From: Adhaeribacter swui
Lineage (GTDB): Bacteria; Bacteroidota; Bacteroidia; Cytophagales; Hymenobacteraceae
Length of the DNA stretch: 64,000 nt
NCBI RefSeq assembly: GCF_014217805.1
Contig: NZ_CP055156.1
Location: 4,842,585 to 4,906,584, forward strand
Direction: 5' to 3'
This document shows, piece by piece, positions 18,117 through 26,320 of this stretch. Position 1 is the first letter of the stretch, and each line of letters starts with the position of its first letter. The notes under the pieces were generated by a model. The model was not told the origin of the DNA, did not search any database, and worked only from the letters and a program-made list of their open reading frames with translations. The translations under genes and the position numbers were made by a program.

Positions 18117-18811
18117 TTTGGGGTATTTTATTTTTTGTGTTGGTAACGGGTTTACCAAACGCGCAGGCGCAGCAAAAAATTAAAAAAATAAACCTTTCTA
18201 ACCACGATGACAAATCCATGCACTACGGCTTTCATTTAAGCCTGAACATGGCCAAATTCAGACTGGAACATTCGCAGTATTACCGGGATAGCGTTTACCG
18301 GCCCGATGGCAGCACCATTTTCTCGAAAGGCACGCCGGGCTTTAACATTGGCTTTGTTTTAAATAAAAAAATTACCGACTACGTAGATTTGCGCTTTTTG
18401 CCGGGCGTAGGGTTTTATTCCCGCACGCTCACTTACAAAGATTTTGAAGGCGTAGAAAGTACCCAGGAGTTTGGCATTACGGCCGCCGAATTTCCGTTAT
18501 TGTTTAAATTAAAATCGGAACGGCGTAAAAATGTGCGCATGTACGTAGTGGGCGGAGCCAAAGCATCCGTAAACGTGGGCAACAAGAAAAAAGGCGATGC
18601 CGTAACTTCCCTGGAAATAAACGCCAACGATTTTGCCATTGAGTACGGTGTAGGAGTTGATTTATTTTATCCATTTTTTAAGTTTGCTCCCGAAATCCGG
18701 TTTTCTAATGGCTTAACTAATTTACGGTCGCCCGGAAATAGTTTGGGGGCTCGCAGCCTGGACCGGGTTACTACCAATACCGTTACCTTGTACTTATTTT
18801 TCGAAAACTAA
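18065..18811 (+). CDS. porT: PorT-like outer-membrane beta-barrel (type IX secretion)
   Basis: 248 residues, with a hydrophobic export segment (about 19-36, ending AQAQ) and then alternating amphipathic strands ending in an aromatic residue (TLYLFFEN), as in an eight-stranded outer-membrane barrel. The sequence [30 protein letters not shown] is typical of the PorT family, needed for type IX protein secretion and gliding in many Bacteroidota. The ATG at 18065 lies inside ubiE in another frame (52-nt overlap); no later ATG precedes the signal peptide. Adjacency of porT to ubiE is, to my knowledge, a recurrent arrangement in the phylum and supports the call. Confidence 0.85.
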   Translation: MASSYLWHQFYLRGHQVIWGILFFVLVTGLPNAQAQQKIKKINLSNHDDKSMHYGFHLSLNMAKFRLEHSQYYRDSVYRPDGSTIFSKGTPGFNIGFVLNKKITDYVDLRFLPGVGFYSRTLTYKDFEGVESTQEFGITAAEFPLLFKLKSERRKNVRMYVVGGAKASVNVGNKKKGDAVTSLEINANDFAIEYGVGVDLFYPFFKFAPEIRFSNGLTNLRSPGNSLGARSLDRVTTNTVTLYLFFEN

Positions 18812-18814
18812 ACT

Positions 18815-19561
18815 ATGAATAAAATTGCCTTAGTTACCGGCGCTACTTCCGGAATTGGTTGGGCTACGGCCGTTTCTTTAGCCAAAGCAGGTTACCGGAT
18901 TATTGCTACAGGCCGCCGGGCCGAGCGTTTAACGGCTTTGCAACAAGAAATTGACCAGCCTATATTGCCTTTACAATTTGATGTTCGAGATAAGCAGGCA
19001 GTAAAAAAGGCTATTGCCAGTATACCAGCAGAATGGCAACAAATTGCGGTTTTAGTGAATAATGCCGGTAACGCCCACGGTTTGTCGCCCATTCAGGACG
19101 GTGATGAATTAGACTGGGAAATGATGATCGATATTAATGTAAAAGGTTTGTTGTACGTTTCCAAAGAAATCATTCCTTTCATGATTAAACAACAAGCCGG
19201 GCACATTATTAACATTGGCTCCGTGGCCGGCAAAGAAGTTTACCTGAATGGCAACGTATACTGCGCTTCTAAATTTGCCGTAGATGCGCTTAGCCAAGGC
19301 ATGCGCCTGGATTTAAACAAAGAAGGCATAAAAGTTTCGGAAGTAAACCCGGGCTTAGTACAAACCGAGTTTTCGGAAGTACGGTTTAAAGGCGATACCG
19401 AACGGGCCGAAAACGTGTACAAAGGGTTTCAACCATTGGTAGCACAGGATATTGCCGATTTAATTGTATTTATGGTTACCCGGCCCCCGCACGTAAACCT
19501 GGCTGAAATTCTTATTTTACCAACGGCTCAGGCCAGCGCCACGCTCGTTAAAAAAGCTTAA
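18815..19561 (+). CDS. SDR-family NAD(P)-dependent oxidoreductase (YdfG-like)
   Basis: 248 residues, classical short-chain dehydrogenase. TGATSGIG (residues 8-15) binds the dinucleotide, RRAER after strand 2 suggests NADP preference, NNAG is near 87, and the catalytic Ser-Tyr-Lys set is visible as NIGSVAG and YCASK. YdfG-type enzymes oxidise 3-hydroxy acids such as serine or 3-hydroxypropionate, or reduce the semialdehydes; the substrate here is not known. It starts 3 bp after porT, so it is likely in the ubiE-porT transcript. Confidence 0.88.
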   Translation: MNKIALVTGATSGIGWATAVSLAKAGYRIIATGRRAERLTALQQEIDQPILPLQFDVRDKQAVKKAIASIPAEWQQIAVLVNNAGNAHGLSPIQDGDELDWEMMIDINVKGLLYVSKEIIPFMIKQQAGHIINIGSVAGKEVYLNGNVYCASKFAVDALSQGMRLDLNKEGIKVSEVNPGLVQTEFSEVRFKGDTERAENVYKGFQPLVAQDIADLIVFMVTRPPHVNLAEILILPTAQASATLVKKA

Positions 19562-19606
19562 ATTTTAATATAATTTATTGTAGGGCTCATTTTAAAAAAC
19601 GGCCGC

Positions 19607-20017
19607 ATGGAGTTTGCAAAAATCAAAGAAACCTGCCTCTATGTGTCGGATTTAGCGAAGAGCAAATATTTATACCACCAACAATTAGGCTTACCCTTGA
19701 TAAGTGAAGTACCCGGTCGGCATTTGTTTTTGCGGGCGGGTAGTTCGGTGTTGCTTTGCTTTATCGCCGATGCCGCCAAACAATCCACGGAAGTACCGCC
19801 GCATTTTGGTTCCGGACACCTGCATCTGGCTTTTGAAACATCACCGGCAGAATACCCGCTTTGGAAAGCTAAACTACAAGCAATGCAAATCCCGATAGAA
19901 TAGGAACACCACTGGGGCAACGGTTTTTACTCTTTGTACTTTCGCGATCCGGACCAGCATTGCCTCGAAATCGTCATGACGGGTATGTGGGAGAGAAGCA
20001 AGCTGGTTAGATGCTAG
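19607..20017 (+). pseudogene. VOC/glyoxalase-family gene interrupted by an in-frame TAG
   Basis: The frame from ATG 19607 encodes a vicinal oxygen chelate fold (FAKIKETCLYVSDLAKSKYLY, then FGSGHLHLAFE) but stops at TAG 19901-19903 after 98 residues. The same frame then continues for 37 codons with EHHWGNGFYSLYFRDPDQH and CLEIV, the expected C-terminal strand pair including the metal-binding Glu, to a stop at 20015. A single base change (for example CAG to TAG) therefore removes the last metal ligand. No frameshift is needed. Either it is a recent pseudogene, a sequencing error, or the TAG is read through. Intact relatives are lactoylglutathione lyase-like or fosfomycin-resistance-like proteins. 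Confidence 0.82.
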
Positions 20018-20187
20018 ACAATAGATATTAAACGCTAGATGTTCGATATTGATGAATGAGGAGATTGGAGAAAAATAGCTTGGCCAAGCACTTATTCAAA
20101 ATGATCAAATTTTAAAAATCTGCCTTTTACTAGCAAATCTTACATAGTTTTAGATAATTAGCGCTTGGTGTTTAGATTTAGGTAATT

Positions 20188-21528
20188 ATGAAGCATATTT
20201 TACTGCTGGGTGCGGGCCGCTCCTCGGTTTACCTAATTGATTATTTAATTAGTCAGGCTCCTCTTCAAGATTGGCACCTAACCATTGCTGATTTAGATAC
20301 CCAACCTTTACAAAGCCGCTTCGCTGGTTCTCCCCAACTTACTTTAGTAAATTTTAATATTCACAATCCGGAAAATTTAAAAAATTGGGTACCCGCCGCT
20401 GATTTAGTAATTTCCATGTTGCCCGCTGCTTTTCATTTGGCGGTGGCAAAAGCATGTCTAGAATTTAAAAAACATTTTCTTACGGCCTCGTACATTACGC
20501 CCGAAATCCAGAACTTACACGGAGAAGCGCAACAAAATAAATTGTTGTTTTTGATGGAAACCGGTTTAGATCCGGGCATCGACCATCTTTCGGCCATGGA
20601 AACAATCTCCCGGATTCAGGCGCCGGGAGGGGAATTATTGGCTTTTAAATCATACACGGGTGGTTTGGTGGCACCTGAGTCAGATAATAATCCCTGGCAT
20701 TACAAAATATCCTGGAACCCGCGCAATGTAGTGCTGGCCGGTAAGGGCACTGCCACGTTCCTGCAAAATAATAAACCCAAGTACATCCCGTACCCGCAAT
20801 TATTCCGCCGCACCGAAATAATAACTGTTCCGGGTTTGGGGCCATTAGAAGGGTACGCCAACCGCGATTCGCTGCTCTATCGGAAAGCCTATAACTTAGA
20901 TACCATACCAACTTTGCTGCGGGGCACCTTGCGCTGGCCGGGTTTCTGCAGCGCCTGGCACCAGTTAGTTACATTGGGTTTAACAGATGATCATTATACT
21001 GTACCAAATTCCGACAACATCACTTACGCCCAGTGGCTGGAGTATTATTTACCCGAAACAGCAGGAGCAGACTCCATCTTAGCTAAACGCCTGGCCGATT
21101 TTTTAAAAATTCAGGAAGATAGCCCGGAGTTGGAAGCCATCCGGTATTTAGGTTTACTGGGCGACCGAATAATAGGGCTGAAGGAAGCAAGCCCGGCCCA
21201 GATTTTAGAACAATGTTTGGTGCAGAAACTAAAACTACAACCCACCGACCGGGACTTAGTTGTAATGCAGCACGAGTTCCAGTATAGGTTGGCGGGAATA
21301 AAAAAACGCCTGAAATCGTCTTTGGTGCTGGAAGGTAAAGATGCCACTTACACCGCCATGGCAAAAACGGTAGGTATGCCGCTGGCTTTTGCTGCCGAAT
21401 TAATTTTGCAAGAAAAAATAACCCTTACAGGCGTGCACCTGCCCATTTACCCGGAACTGTACCAGCCCATACTGGCCCGTTTAAAATCAATCGGCATTGG
21501 CTTTACAGAGCAGGAAGAAATTTTTTAA
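20188..21528 (+). CDS. Saccharopine dehydrogenase-family protein
   Basis: 446 residues. An N-terminal Rossmann fold begins MKHILLLGAGRSSVYLIDYL, with an acidic residue at the end of strand 2 (IADLD). The middle part contains LMETGLDPGIDHLSAMETI, a strong match to the saccharopine dehydrogenase (L-glutamate forming, LYS9-type) catalytic/dimer domain (about 125-440). The enzyme class interconverts saccharopine and aminoadipate semialdehyde plus glutamate; related bacterial enzymes act in lysine degradation or in carboxynorspermidine synthesis. No lysine-ketoglutarate reductase partner is visible nearby. Its stop overlaps that of the convergent trmN6-like gene by 4 bp. Confidence 0.85.
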   Translation: MKHILLLGAGRSSVYLIDYLISQAPLQDWHLTIADLDTQPLQSRFAGSPQLTLVNFNIHNPENLKNWVPAADLVISMLPAAFHLAVAKACLEFKKHFLTASYITPEIQNLHGEAQQNKLLFLMETGLDPGIDHLSAMETISRIQAPGGELLAFKSYTGGLVAPESDNNPWHYKISWNPRNVVLAGKGTATFLQNNKPKYIPYPQLFRRTEIITVPGLGPLEGYANRDSLLYRKAYNLDTIPTLLRGTLRWPGFCSAWHQLVTLGLTDDHYTVPNSDNITYAQWLEYYLPETAGADSILAKRLADFLKIQEDSPELEAIRYLGLLGDRIIGLKEASPAQILEQCLVQKLKLQPTDRDLVVMQHEFQYRLAGIKKRLKSSLVLEGKDATYTAMAKTVGMPLAFAAELILQEKITLTGVHLPIYPELYQPILARLKSIGIGFTEQEEIF

Positions 21529-22238
21529 AAAATCAGGTAGTAAAGTTGAAGTAAATTTTTAAATTCCGGGGTATATGCTTCTGTTTCGGTGCGGATAAAG
21601 AGCGCCGTTGTTTTTACCTCGGGCGGCGTCTGAAAGCGAAATTGTAAAATGCTCCGGATATGTTTGCCGTTTATTTTGGTATACATTTTAACTTCCTGCT
21701 GCAGAAACAAGCCAAAGGTATTTGCCAAATCAATCACCAGTCCGGCTTCGTACGGCGGTAACAACAAATAAACCGCTCCTTGGGCATTCAAATTTTTTTT
21801 ACAAAACCGAAGCAGATCCAAAAAAGGCAAGTCTATGGTGTGCATGGCCTGGTTGCGGGCCTTGTTCCCGGATTTAAGCGAACTTTGGTAAAACGGCGGA
21901 TTACTAATGATTACATCATAAGTAGTAGTATTTACCTGCTCATACTCCTGCAACGAACCTTTAAATAACTGCAACCGATCTGACCAGGAACTATTTTTAA
22001 AATTTCCCCGGGCTTGCTCTGCGGCCGGTTCGTCAATTTCTACAGCTTGTATGGTAGCGGCGGACCGTTGAGCCGCCATAAGGGCCAGCAAACCCGTACC
22101 GGTGCCAATATCCAGAATAGAAGCGGCATTTTCCACGGGTACCCAGGCCCCGAATAAACAAGAATCGGTGCAAACTTTCATGGCACATTGGTCTTGTTCT
22201 ATCCGGAACCGCTTAAACTGAAAATAAGAGTTAGCCAC
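21525..22238 (-). CDS. tRNA1(Val) (adenine-N6)-methyltransferase, TrmN6/YfiC-like
   Basis: 237 residues. N-terminal FQFKRFRIEQDQCAMKVCTD is the family's opening, DIGTGTGLLALMAAQRS is SAM motif I, and IISNPPFYQSS is the NPPF motif of N6-adenine methyltransferases. It modifies A37 of a tRNA anticodon loop (tRNA-Val in the E. coli homologue). It lies 9 bp after rnhA and is probably co-transcribed with it; the 3' end overlaps the convergent saccharopine dehydrogenase gene by 4 bp. Confidence 0.88.
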   Translation of the reverse strand: MANSYFQFKRFRIEQDQCAMKVCTDSCLFGAWVPVENAASILDIGTGTGLLALMAAQRSAATIQAVEIDEPAAEQARGNFKNSSWSDRLQLFKGSLQEYEQVNTTTYDVIISNPPFYQSSLKSGNKARNQAMHTIDLPFLDLLRFCKKNLNAQGAVYLLLPPYEAGLVIDLANTFGLFLQQEVKMYTKINGKHIRSILQFRFQTPPEVKTTALFIRTETEAYTPEFKNLLQLYYLIF

Positions 22239-22247
22239 TTGAATTCC

Positions 22248-22712
22248 TTACTTCAAAGACTTTTCGGCCGCTTCGTACCCGTGATCGATGAGCAGATTCG
22301 GGCTTAAGGCGCTGGCAACTGCTAATTGGTCGCAGCGTTCATTTTCCGGGTGTCCGGCGTGCCCTTTGAGCCACACGAAGCTAACTTTAAATTTACGATA
22401 AACTGCCAGAAAGCGGGCCCATAAATCGGCATTTGCTTTACCGGCAAAGCCTTTTTTCTGCCAGCCAAATACCCACTTTTTCTCCACGGCATCTACCACG
22501 TATTTAGAGTCGGAGTAAATGGTTACCGGAATATCCGGGGTTTTCAGGGCTTCGAGGCCCACAATAACGGCAAGTAACTCCATGCGGTTATTGGTGGTTC
22601 GGCGGTAACCTGCCGTTAGTTCTTTCTCGAACTGTTTAAATCGTAAAATGGTACCGTACCCGCCAGGTCCCGGATTACCCCGCGAAGAACCGTCGGTGAA
22701 TATCTGAATCAA
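22248..22712 (-). CDS. rnhA: Ribonuclease HI
   Basis: 154 residues, the length of classical RNase HI. The catalytic carboxylates appear in order: IFTDGSSRGNPGPGG (Asp), NNRMELLAV (Glu), YSDSKYVVD (Asp) and ERCDQLA (Asp), with the basic handle around WQKKGFAGKANADLW. It removes the RNA strand of RNA-DNA hybrids in the cytoplasm during replication. Upstream is the inverted-repeat region at 22762-22917. Confidence 0.95.
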   Translation of the reverse strand: MIQIFTDGSSRGNPGPGGYGTILRFKQFEKELTAGYRRTTNNRMELLAVIVGLEALKTPDIPVTIYSDSKYVVDAVEKKWVFGWQKKGFAGKANADLWARFLAVYRKFKVSFVWLKGHAGHPENERCDQLAVASALSPNLLIDHGYEAAEKSLK

Positions 22713-22761
22713 GAGAAATTATATTTAGTTAGAAGGTTGGAAGGTTGTTTTTAGTTAAAAA

Positions 22762-22917
22762 GTTGAAAGGTTGGAAAGTTTGAAGGTTGTGTTGGTTTGT
22801 AGATTGAATTGATAATGAGTGAAATTTTTAAAGTTAATTTTTATACTAACTTTAGTTAGGCTTAAAACTTAAGAATGTAAAATTTTTAAATTTTTCAACT
22901 TTCCAACCTTTCAACTT
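22762..22917. repeat. Intergenic inverted repeat between marC-like gene and rnhA
   Basis: The arms at 22762-22782 and 22897-22917 are exact 21-nt reverse complements built on GTTGAAAGGTTGGAAAG. The surroundings hold more degenerate copies of GTTGGAAGGTTG, so it is part of a low-complexity family. A long-range stem with a loop of about 114 nt is possible. Confidence 0.75.
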
Positions 22918-22937
22918 CCCAACCTTTCAACCAAATT

Positions 22938-23507
22938 TCAAGACAAGTGAATGTTGCTTTTGAATAGTTTGATGGCAATGGCCAGTAAAATTACCCCGAA
23001 TACTTTCCGCAGAATATCGGAGCCGGTGTCGCCGAGTTTTTGTTCAATCCAGCTGGACGATTTTAGAACGGTGTACACAAAAATTAAATTTAATATAATA
23101 CCAACTAAGATATTGACCAAAGCATAAGCTGCCCTTAAAGACAGGAGGGTAGTTAATGTACCGGCCCCTACAATTAAAGGAAAAGCCAAAGGCACGATGG
23201 AGCCACTTTTCGAATTTGGGTTAGATTGGAACAAGTGAATGCCCAGCACCATTTCCATCCCGATTAAGAACAAAATAATAGCACCGGCCAGAGCAAAAGA
23301 TTCAAAGTCTAAACCAAATAATTTTAAAATTTCCTGGCCCAAAAACAAAAACAAGATCATGAGCACGCCGGCTACCAACGTGGCTTTTTCGGATTGAATA
23401 ACGCCTTCCCGCTTGCGTAACTCAATAATAATCGGGATAGACCCAATAATGTCGATGATGGCGAATAAAATTAACGTGACGGATAGTATTTCTTTAAAGT
23501 TAAGCAT
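22938..23507 (-). CDS. MarC-family integral membrane protein (UPF0056)
   Basis: 189 residues with six hydrophobic helices. FAIIDIIGSIPIIIELRKREG near 17-37 and PLAFPLIVGAGTLTTLLSL near 126-144 are the two conserved MarC-family repeats. Despite the name, no drug-resistance function is established for the family; it is regarded as a membrane protein of unknown transport role. It lies 39 bp after the class V aminotransferase gene on the same strand. Confidence 0.88.
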   Translation of the reverse strand: MLNFKEILSVTLILFAIIDIIGSIPIIIELRKREGVIQSEKATLVAGVLMILFLFLGQEILKLFGLDFESFALAGAIILFLIGMEMVLGIHLFQSNPNSKSGSIVPLAFPLIVGAGTLTTLLSLRAAYALVNILVGIILNLIFVYTVLKSSSWIEQKLGDTGSDILRKVFGVILLAIAIKLFKSNIHLS

Positions 23508-23546
23508 ATAGCACCAAAAGCGGGTTTAAACGGGAAGGCGGCAAAT

Positions 23547-24626
23547 TTAAGCGTAATTTTTTAAAAAAAAGTTTTTCAGCACCTCGTATTCTGCATCCGG
23601 AATAGCCGGGAAGTTGGCAATCCGGAAAGTGTTTTTGGCCCAGGCGCCGTAGCCATTACCTAATGTAATGCCTTGTAAAGCGGCTTTTTTCTTTACTTCT
23701 TCTACCAGTTTAGGTTCGCCTTTTACGGCCAGCACCGTGTAAGACCGAACTTCCGGATTTTCGATTAACAAAGACAAGTTACCCGTAATCTGCTCCTGAA
23801 AAAAATCGTACAGCTGGTGCGCCCGCTGGGTGATGTCTTTATCGGTTAGTTTAATTAAAGGCCGTTGTTCCAGTACTTTGTTCAGCAGGTATATATTAAG
23901 AACGTTGGGGGTGTGCGTGGTTTGGTAGTTCAGCATTTTTTCATACATCATTACCAGGCTGTTATAGTACCTTCTTTCATTTATTTGTTTAGCCCGGAAA
24001 ATGGTGCGGGGCGAGCATACCAACACCGCCAAACCGGCGGGTAAGCCAAAACATTTTTGCACCGAAGCGTACCAGATATCGGCTTTAATATATTTTAAAT
24101 TAATGCCCGCCATAGAAGAGGTGGCATCAACGGCAATCAACGGATCGGGGAAGCGGTTAAATAAATTTAAGATGGTAGGTTCTTTTACTTGCGTTCCGTT
24201 AGAAGTTTCGTTTTGCGTTATGCAAAGCAAATCAACATCCGTAGGCACTTGCAAATCAGCCACGTTTATCTCCGCGTTCACATCAAAGGCTACGCCCGTA
24301 GATTCCGGCCGTATCTTACGGGCGTACTCCAGCCATTTCTGCCCGAAGGCGCCGTTATAAAGGTGAAAGCTTTTTTGCTTAACTAAGCTCTGGGTTAAAA
24401 TTTCCCAGCACTCGGTAGCCGACGAGGTAAAAAACACATAATAATCCTGCGGAATGTTAAGCTTCTTTTTTAAAAGGGCTACCGTGTTTTTAGAAATTTC
24501 GACAAACTTTTCGCTGCGGTGCTGAATCCCCAGAATGCCTTCGTCGAAAGCCATATTTAAATAATCTTTTACCTGGTCGTACACGCGCGACGGGCCAGGA
24601 TAAAAGTTTAGTGCGGTATCAGGCAT
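23547..24626 (-). CDS. Class V aminotransferase, phosphoserine aminotransferase-like
   Basis: 359 residues, fold-type I PLP enzyme. NFYPGPSRV at the N-terminus and GIQHRSEKF near 33-41 fit the phosphoserine/alanine-glyoxylate aminotransferase group; FTSSATECWE binds the cofactor phosphate; AVDATSSMAG holds the PLP Asp; and SVQKCFGLPAGL near 198-209 holds the Schiff-base lysine. The SerC reaction makes phosphoserine from 3-phosphohydroxypyruvate and glutamate, but the divergent motifs leave SerC unproven. It lies 60 bp downstream of aroQ on the same strand. Confidence 0.78.
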   Translation of the reverse strand: MPDTALNFYPGPSRVYDQVKDYLNMAFDEGILGIQHRSEKFVEISKNTVALLKKKLNIPQDYYVFFTSSATECWEILTQSLVKQKSFHLYNGAFGQKWLEYARKIRPESTGVAFDVNAEINVADLQVPTDVDLLCITQNETSNGTQVKEPTILNLFNRFPDPLIAVDATSSMAGINLKYIKADIWYASVQKCFGLPAGLAVLVCSPRTIFRAKQINERRYYNSLVMMYEKMLNYQTTHTPNVLNIYLLNKVLEQRPLIKLTDKDITQRAHQLYDFFQEQITGNLSLLIENPEVRSYTVLAVKGEPKLVEEVKKKAALQGITLGNGYGAWAKNTFRIANFPAIPDAEYEVLKNFFLKNYA

Positions 24627-24686
24627 AAAACTGCTATTTTGTAGTTAAAGTAATAAATGATGGTTGCTGATAAAATCCCTTATTTA

Positions 24687-25142
24687 TCAGGCGTTTTTAA
24701 ACTCAAAACCTAGTTTTTTAGGTTTTAAATTATTTAAGTACATTAACCCTAACCGGTAACCATCCAGGCCAAAGCCAACAATGCAGCCTTTGCAGTTTTT
24801 ACTGATATAGCTGTGGTGCCGGAACTCTTCGCGCGCGTACACATTAGAAATATGCACTTCAATTACCGGGGTTTCTATGGCCGCAATCGCATCGGCCAAG
24901 GCAATGGAAGTATGCGTGTAGGCGCCCGCGTTCAATAAAATACCTTTGTAAGTAAAACCTACTTCGTGGATTTTGTTAATTAACTCGCCTTCGATGTTAC
25001 TTTGGTAGTATTCCAGTTCTAAATCCGGAAAGCTGGTTTTTAGTTCTTCGAAATAATGCTCGAACGAACGGCTGCCGTACACCGATTTTTCCCGGACTCC
25101 CAGCAGGTTTAAATTAGGGCCATTTATAATTAAAATTTTCAT
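24687..25142 (-). CDS. aroQ: 3-dehydroquinate dehydratase, type II
   Basis: 151 residues, typical for the type II enzyme. NGPNLNLLGVREKSVYG at residues 7-23 carries the catalytic Arg and Tyr; NAGAYTHTSIALADA and VIEVHISNVYAREEFRHHS carry the substrate-binding Asn, His and Arg. It removes water from 3-dehydroquinate in the shikimate pathway as a cytosolic dodecamer. Divergent from xerD with 160 bp between. Confidence 0.96.
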   Translation of the reverse strand: MKILIINGPNLNLLGVREKSVYGSRSFEHYFEELKTSFPDLELEYYQSNIEGELINKIHEVGFTYKGILLNAGAYTHTSIALADAIAAIETPVIEVHISNVYAREEFRHHSYISKNCKGCIVGFGLDGYRLGLMYLNNLKPKKLGFEFKNA

Positions 25143-25302
25143 GATCTTTTCTAAAGGTTTTGCCGCAAAGGTATTGAAAATATTAACCCTAAAGATGCCA
25201 GCACCACGCTTAGATTTTCCGGATTTTTAAAAAATTATGTATTGGGCTAAATTTGTTTCTTAAAAGTATCTGGTGCTAATTTGATTTTTTATGTAAAGTA
25301 GT

Positions 25303-26202
25303 ATGAACTGGAACTCGGCCTTGCAACAATTTAAAGCGTACCTGCAACTCGAAAAGTCGTTATCGGGTAATTCCGTAGAAGCTTATTTACGCGATGTGAG
25401 CAAACTCCGGCAATACCTGGAGGCCAATAATTTAAAAGTTAACCCCCTGGAAGTTAGCTCTACGCACTTGCAAGGTTTGTTGGGTTGGGTAAATGAATTG
25501 GGCATGACCCCGCATTCGCAGGCCCGTACGCTCTCGGGCATCCGGGCATTTTATAAGTTCCTGATTATGGAAGATTTGCTGGGCGCCGACCCAACGGAAA
25601 ATATTGAAGCGCCCAAGCTGAACCGCAAATTACCCGATACTTTAAACTACGAAGAAATAGCCCAGTTACTTGAAGCCATTGACGTGTCTACGCCCGAAGG
25701 AGCCCGCAACAAGGCCATGCTCGAAACCCTGTATAGTTCCGGGTTGCGGGTATCGGAGTTGGTAGAGCTGCGCCTTAGTAATGTATACGCCGATATGGGC
25801 TTTTTACGGGTAACCGGCAAAGGCAACAAAGAACGCTTAGTACCTATTGGCCGCGATGCTTTAAAATATTTAAAAATTTACCTCGAAGAAATCCGGTGCC
25901 ATATTCCCATAAAAAAAGGGCAGGAGGACTTTGTATTTCTAAACCGGCGGGGAGCGGCATTAACCCGGGTAATGGTGTTTACTATTATAAAACTGCTGGC
26001 CCAAAAAGTTGGCCTGAATAAAACCATTAGTCCGCACACTTTCCGGCATTCTTTTGCTACGCATTTAATTGAAGGCGGCGCCGACTTGCGGGCGGTGCAG
26101 GAAATGCTGGGGCACGAATCCATTACCACCACCGAAATTTACACCCACCTGGACCGTGATTATTTAAAGCAGGTTATTCAGGAATTTCATCCGCGCAGCT
26201 AA
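25303..26202 (+). CDS. xerD: Tyrosine recombinase XerD/XerC type
   Basis: 299 residues, the standard Xer length. N-terminal SAM-like core-binding domain (about 1-90) and C-terminal catalytic domain. Catalytic residues are visible in SGLRVSELVELR (Arg), TGKGNKERLVPIG (Lys), HTFRHSFATHL (His, Arg), LGHESITTTEIYTHL (His and nucleophilic Tyr). It resolves chromosome dimers at dif together with FtsK, which lies 8 kb downstream. No integron or island features are next to it, so it is the housekeeping enzyme. A TAAATTTG (-7-like) string lies about 55 bp upstream. Confidence 0.92.
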   Translation: MNWNSALQQFKAYLQLEKSLSGNSVEAYLRDVSKLRQYLEANNLKVNPLEVSSTHLQGLLGWVNELGMTPHSQARTLSGIRAFYKFLIMEDLLGADPTENIEAPKLNRKLPDTLNYEEIAQLLEAIDVSTPEGARNKAMLETLYSSGLRVSELVELRLSNVYADMGFLRVTGKGNKERLVPIGRDALKYLKIYLEEIRCHIPIKKGQEDFVFLNRRGAALTRVMVFTIIKLLAQKVGLNKTISPHTFRHSFATHLIEGGADLRAVQEMLGHESITTTEIYTHLDRDYLKQVIQEFHPRS

Positions 26203-26320
26203 AATCCTTGAATAAGAAGCTTATATTTTCGGGTATTGTTTAATAATTTATAAAATTTTGCTATTATGCCGTACCATATAACTGGCTCTATTCCAAGTCA
26301 GGAAAAGTAAATTTTCGTTA

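Noticed and set aside
22741-22937. CRISPR-like array in the GTTGGAAGG repeats
   Set aside because: The units are irregular, lack constant length or spacers and are not near cas genes.
25303-26202. xerD as integrase of a mobile island
   Set aside because: Length and motifs fit the housekeeping Xer enzyme and there are no attachment repeats or cargo genes beside it.
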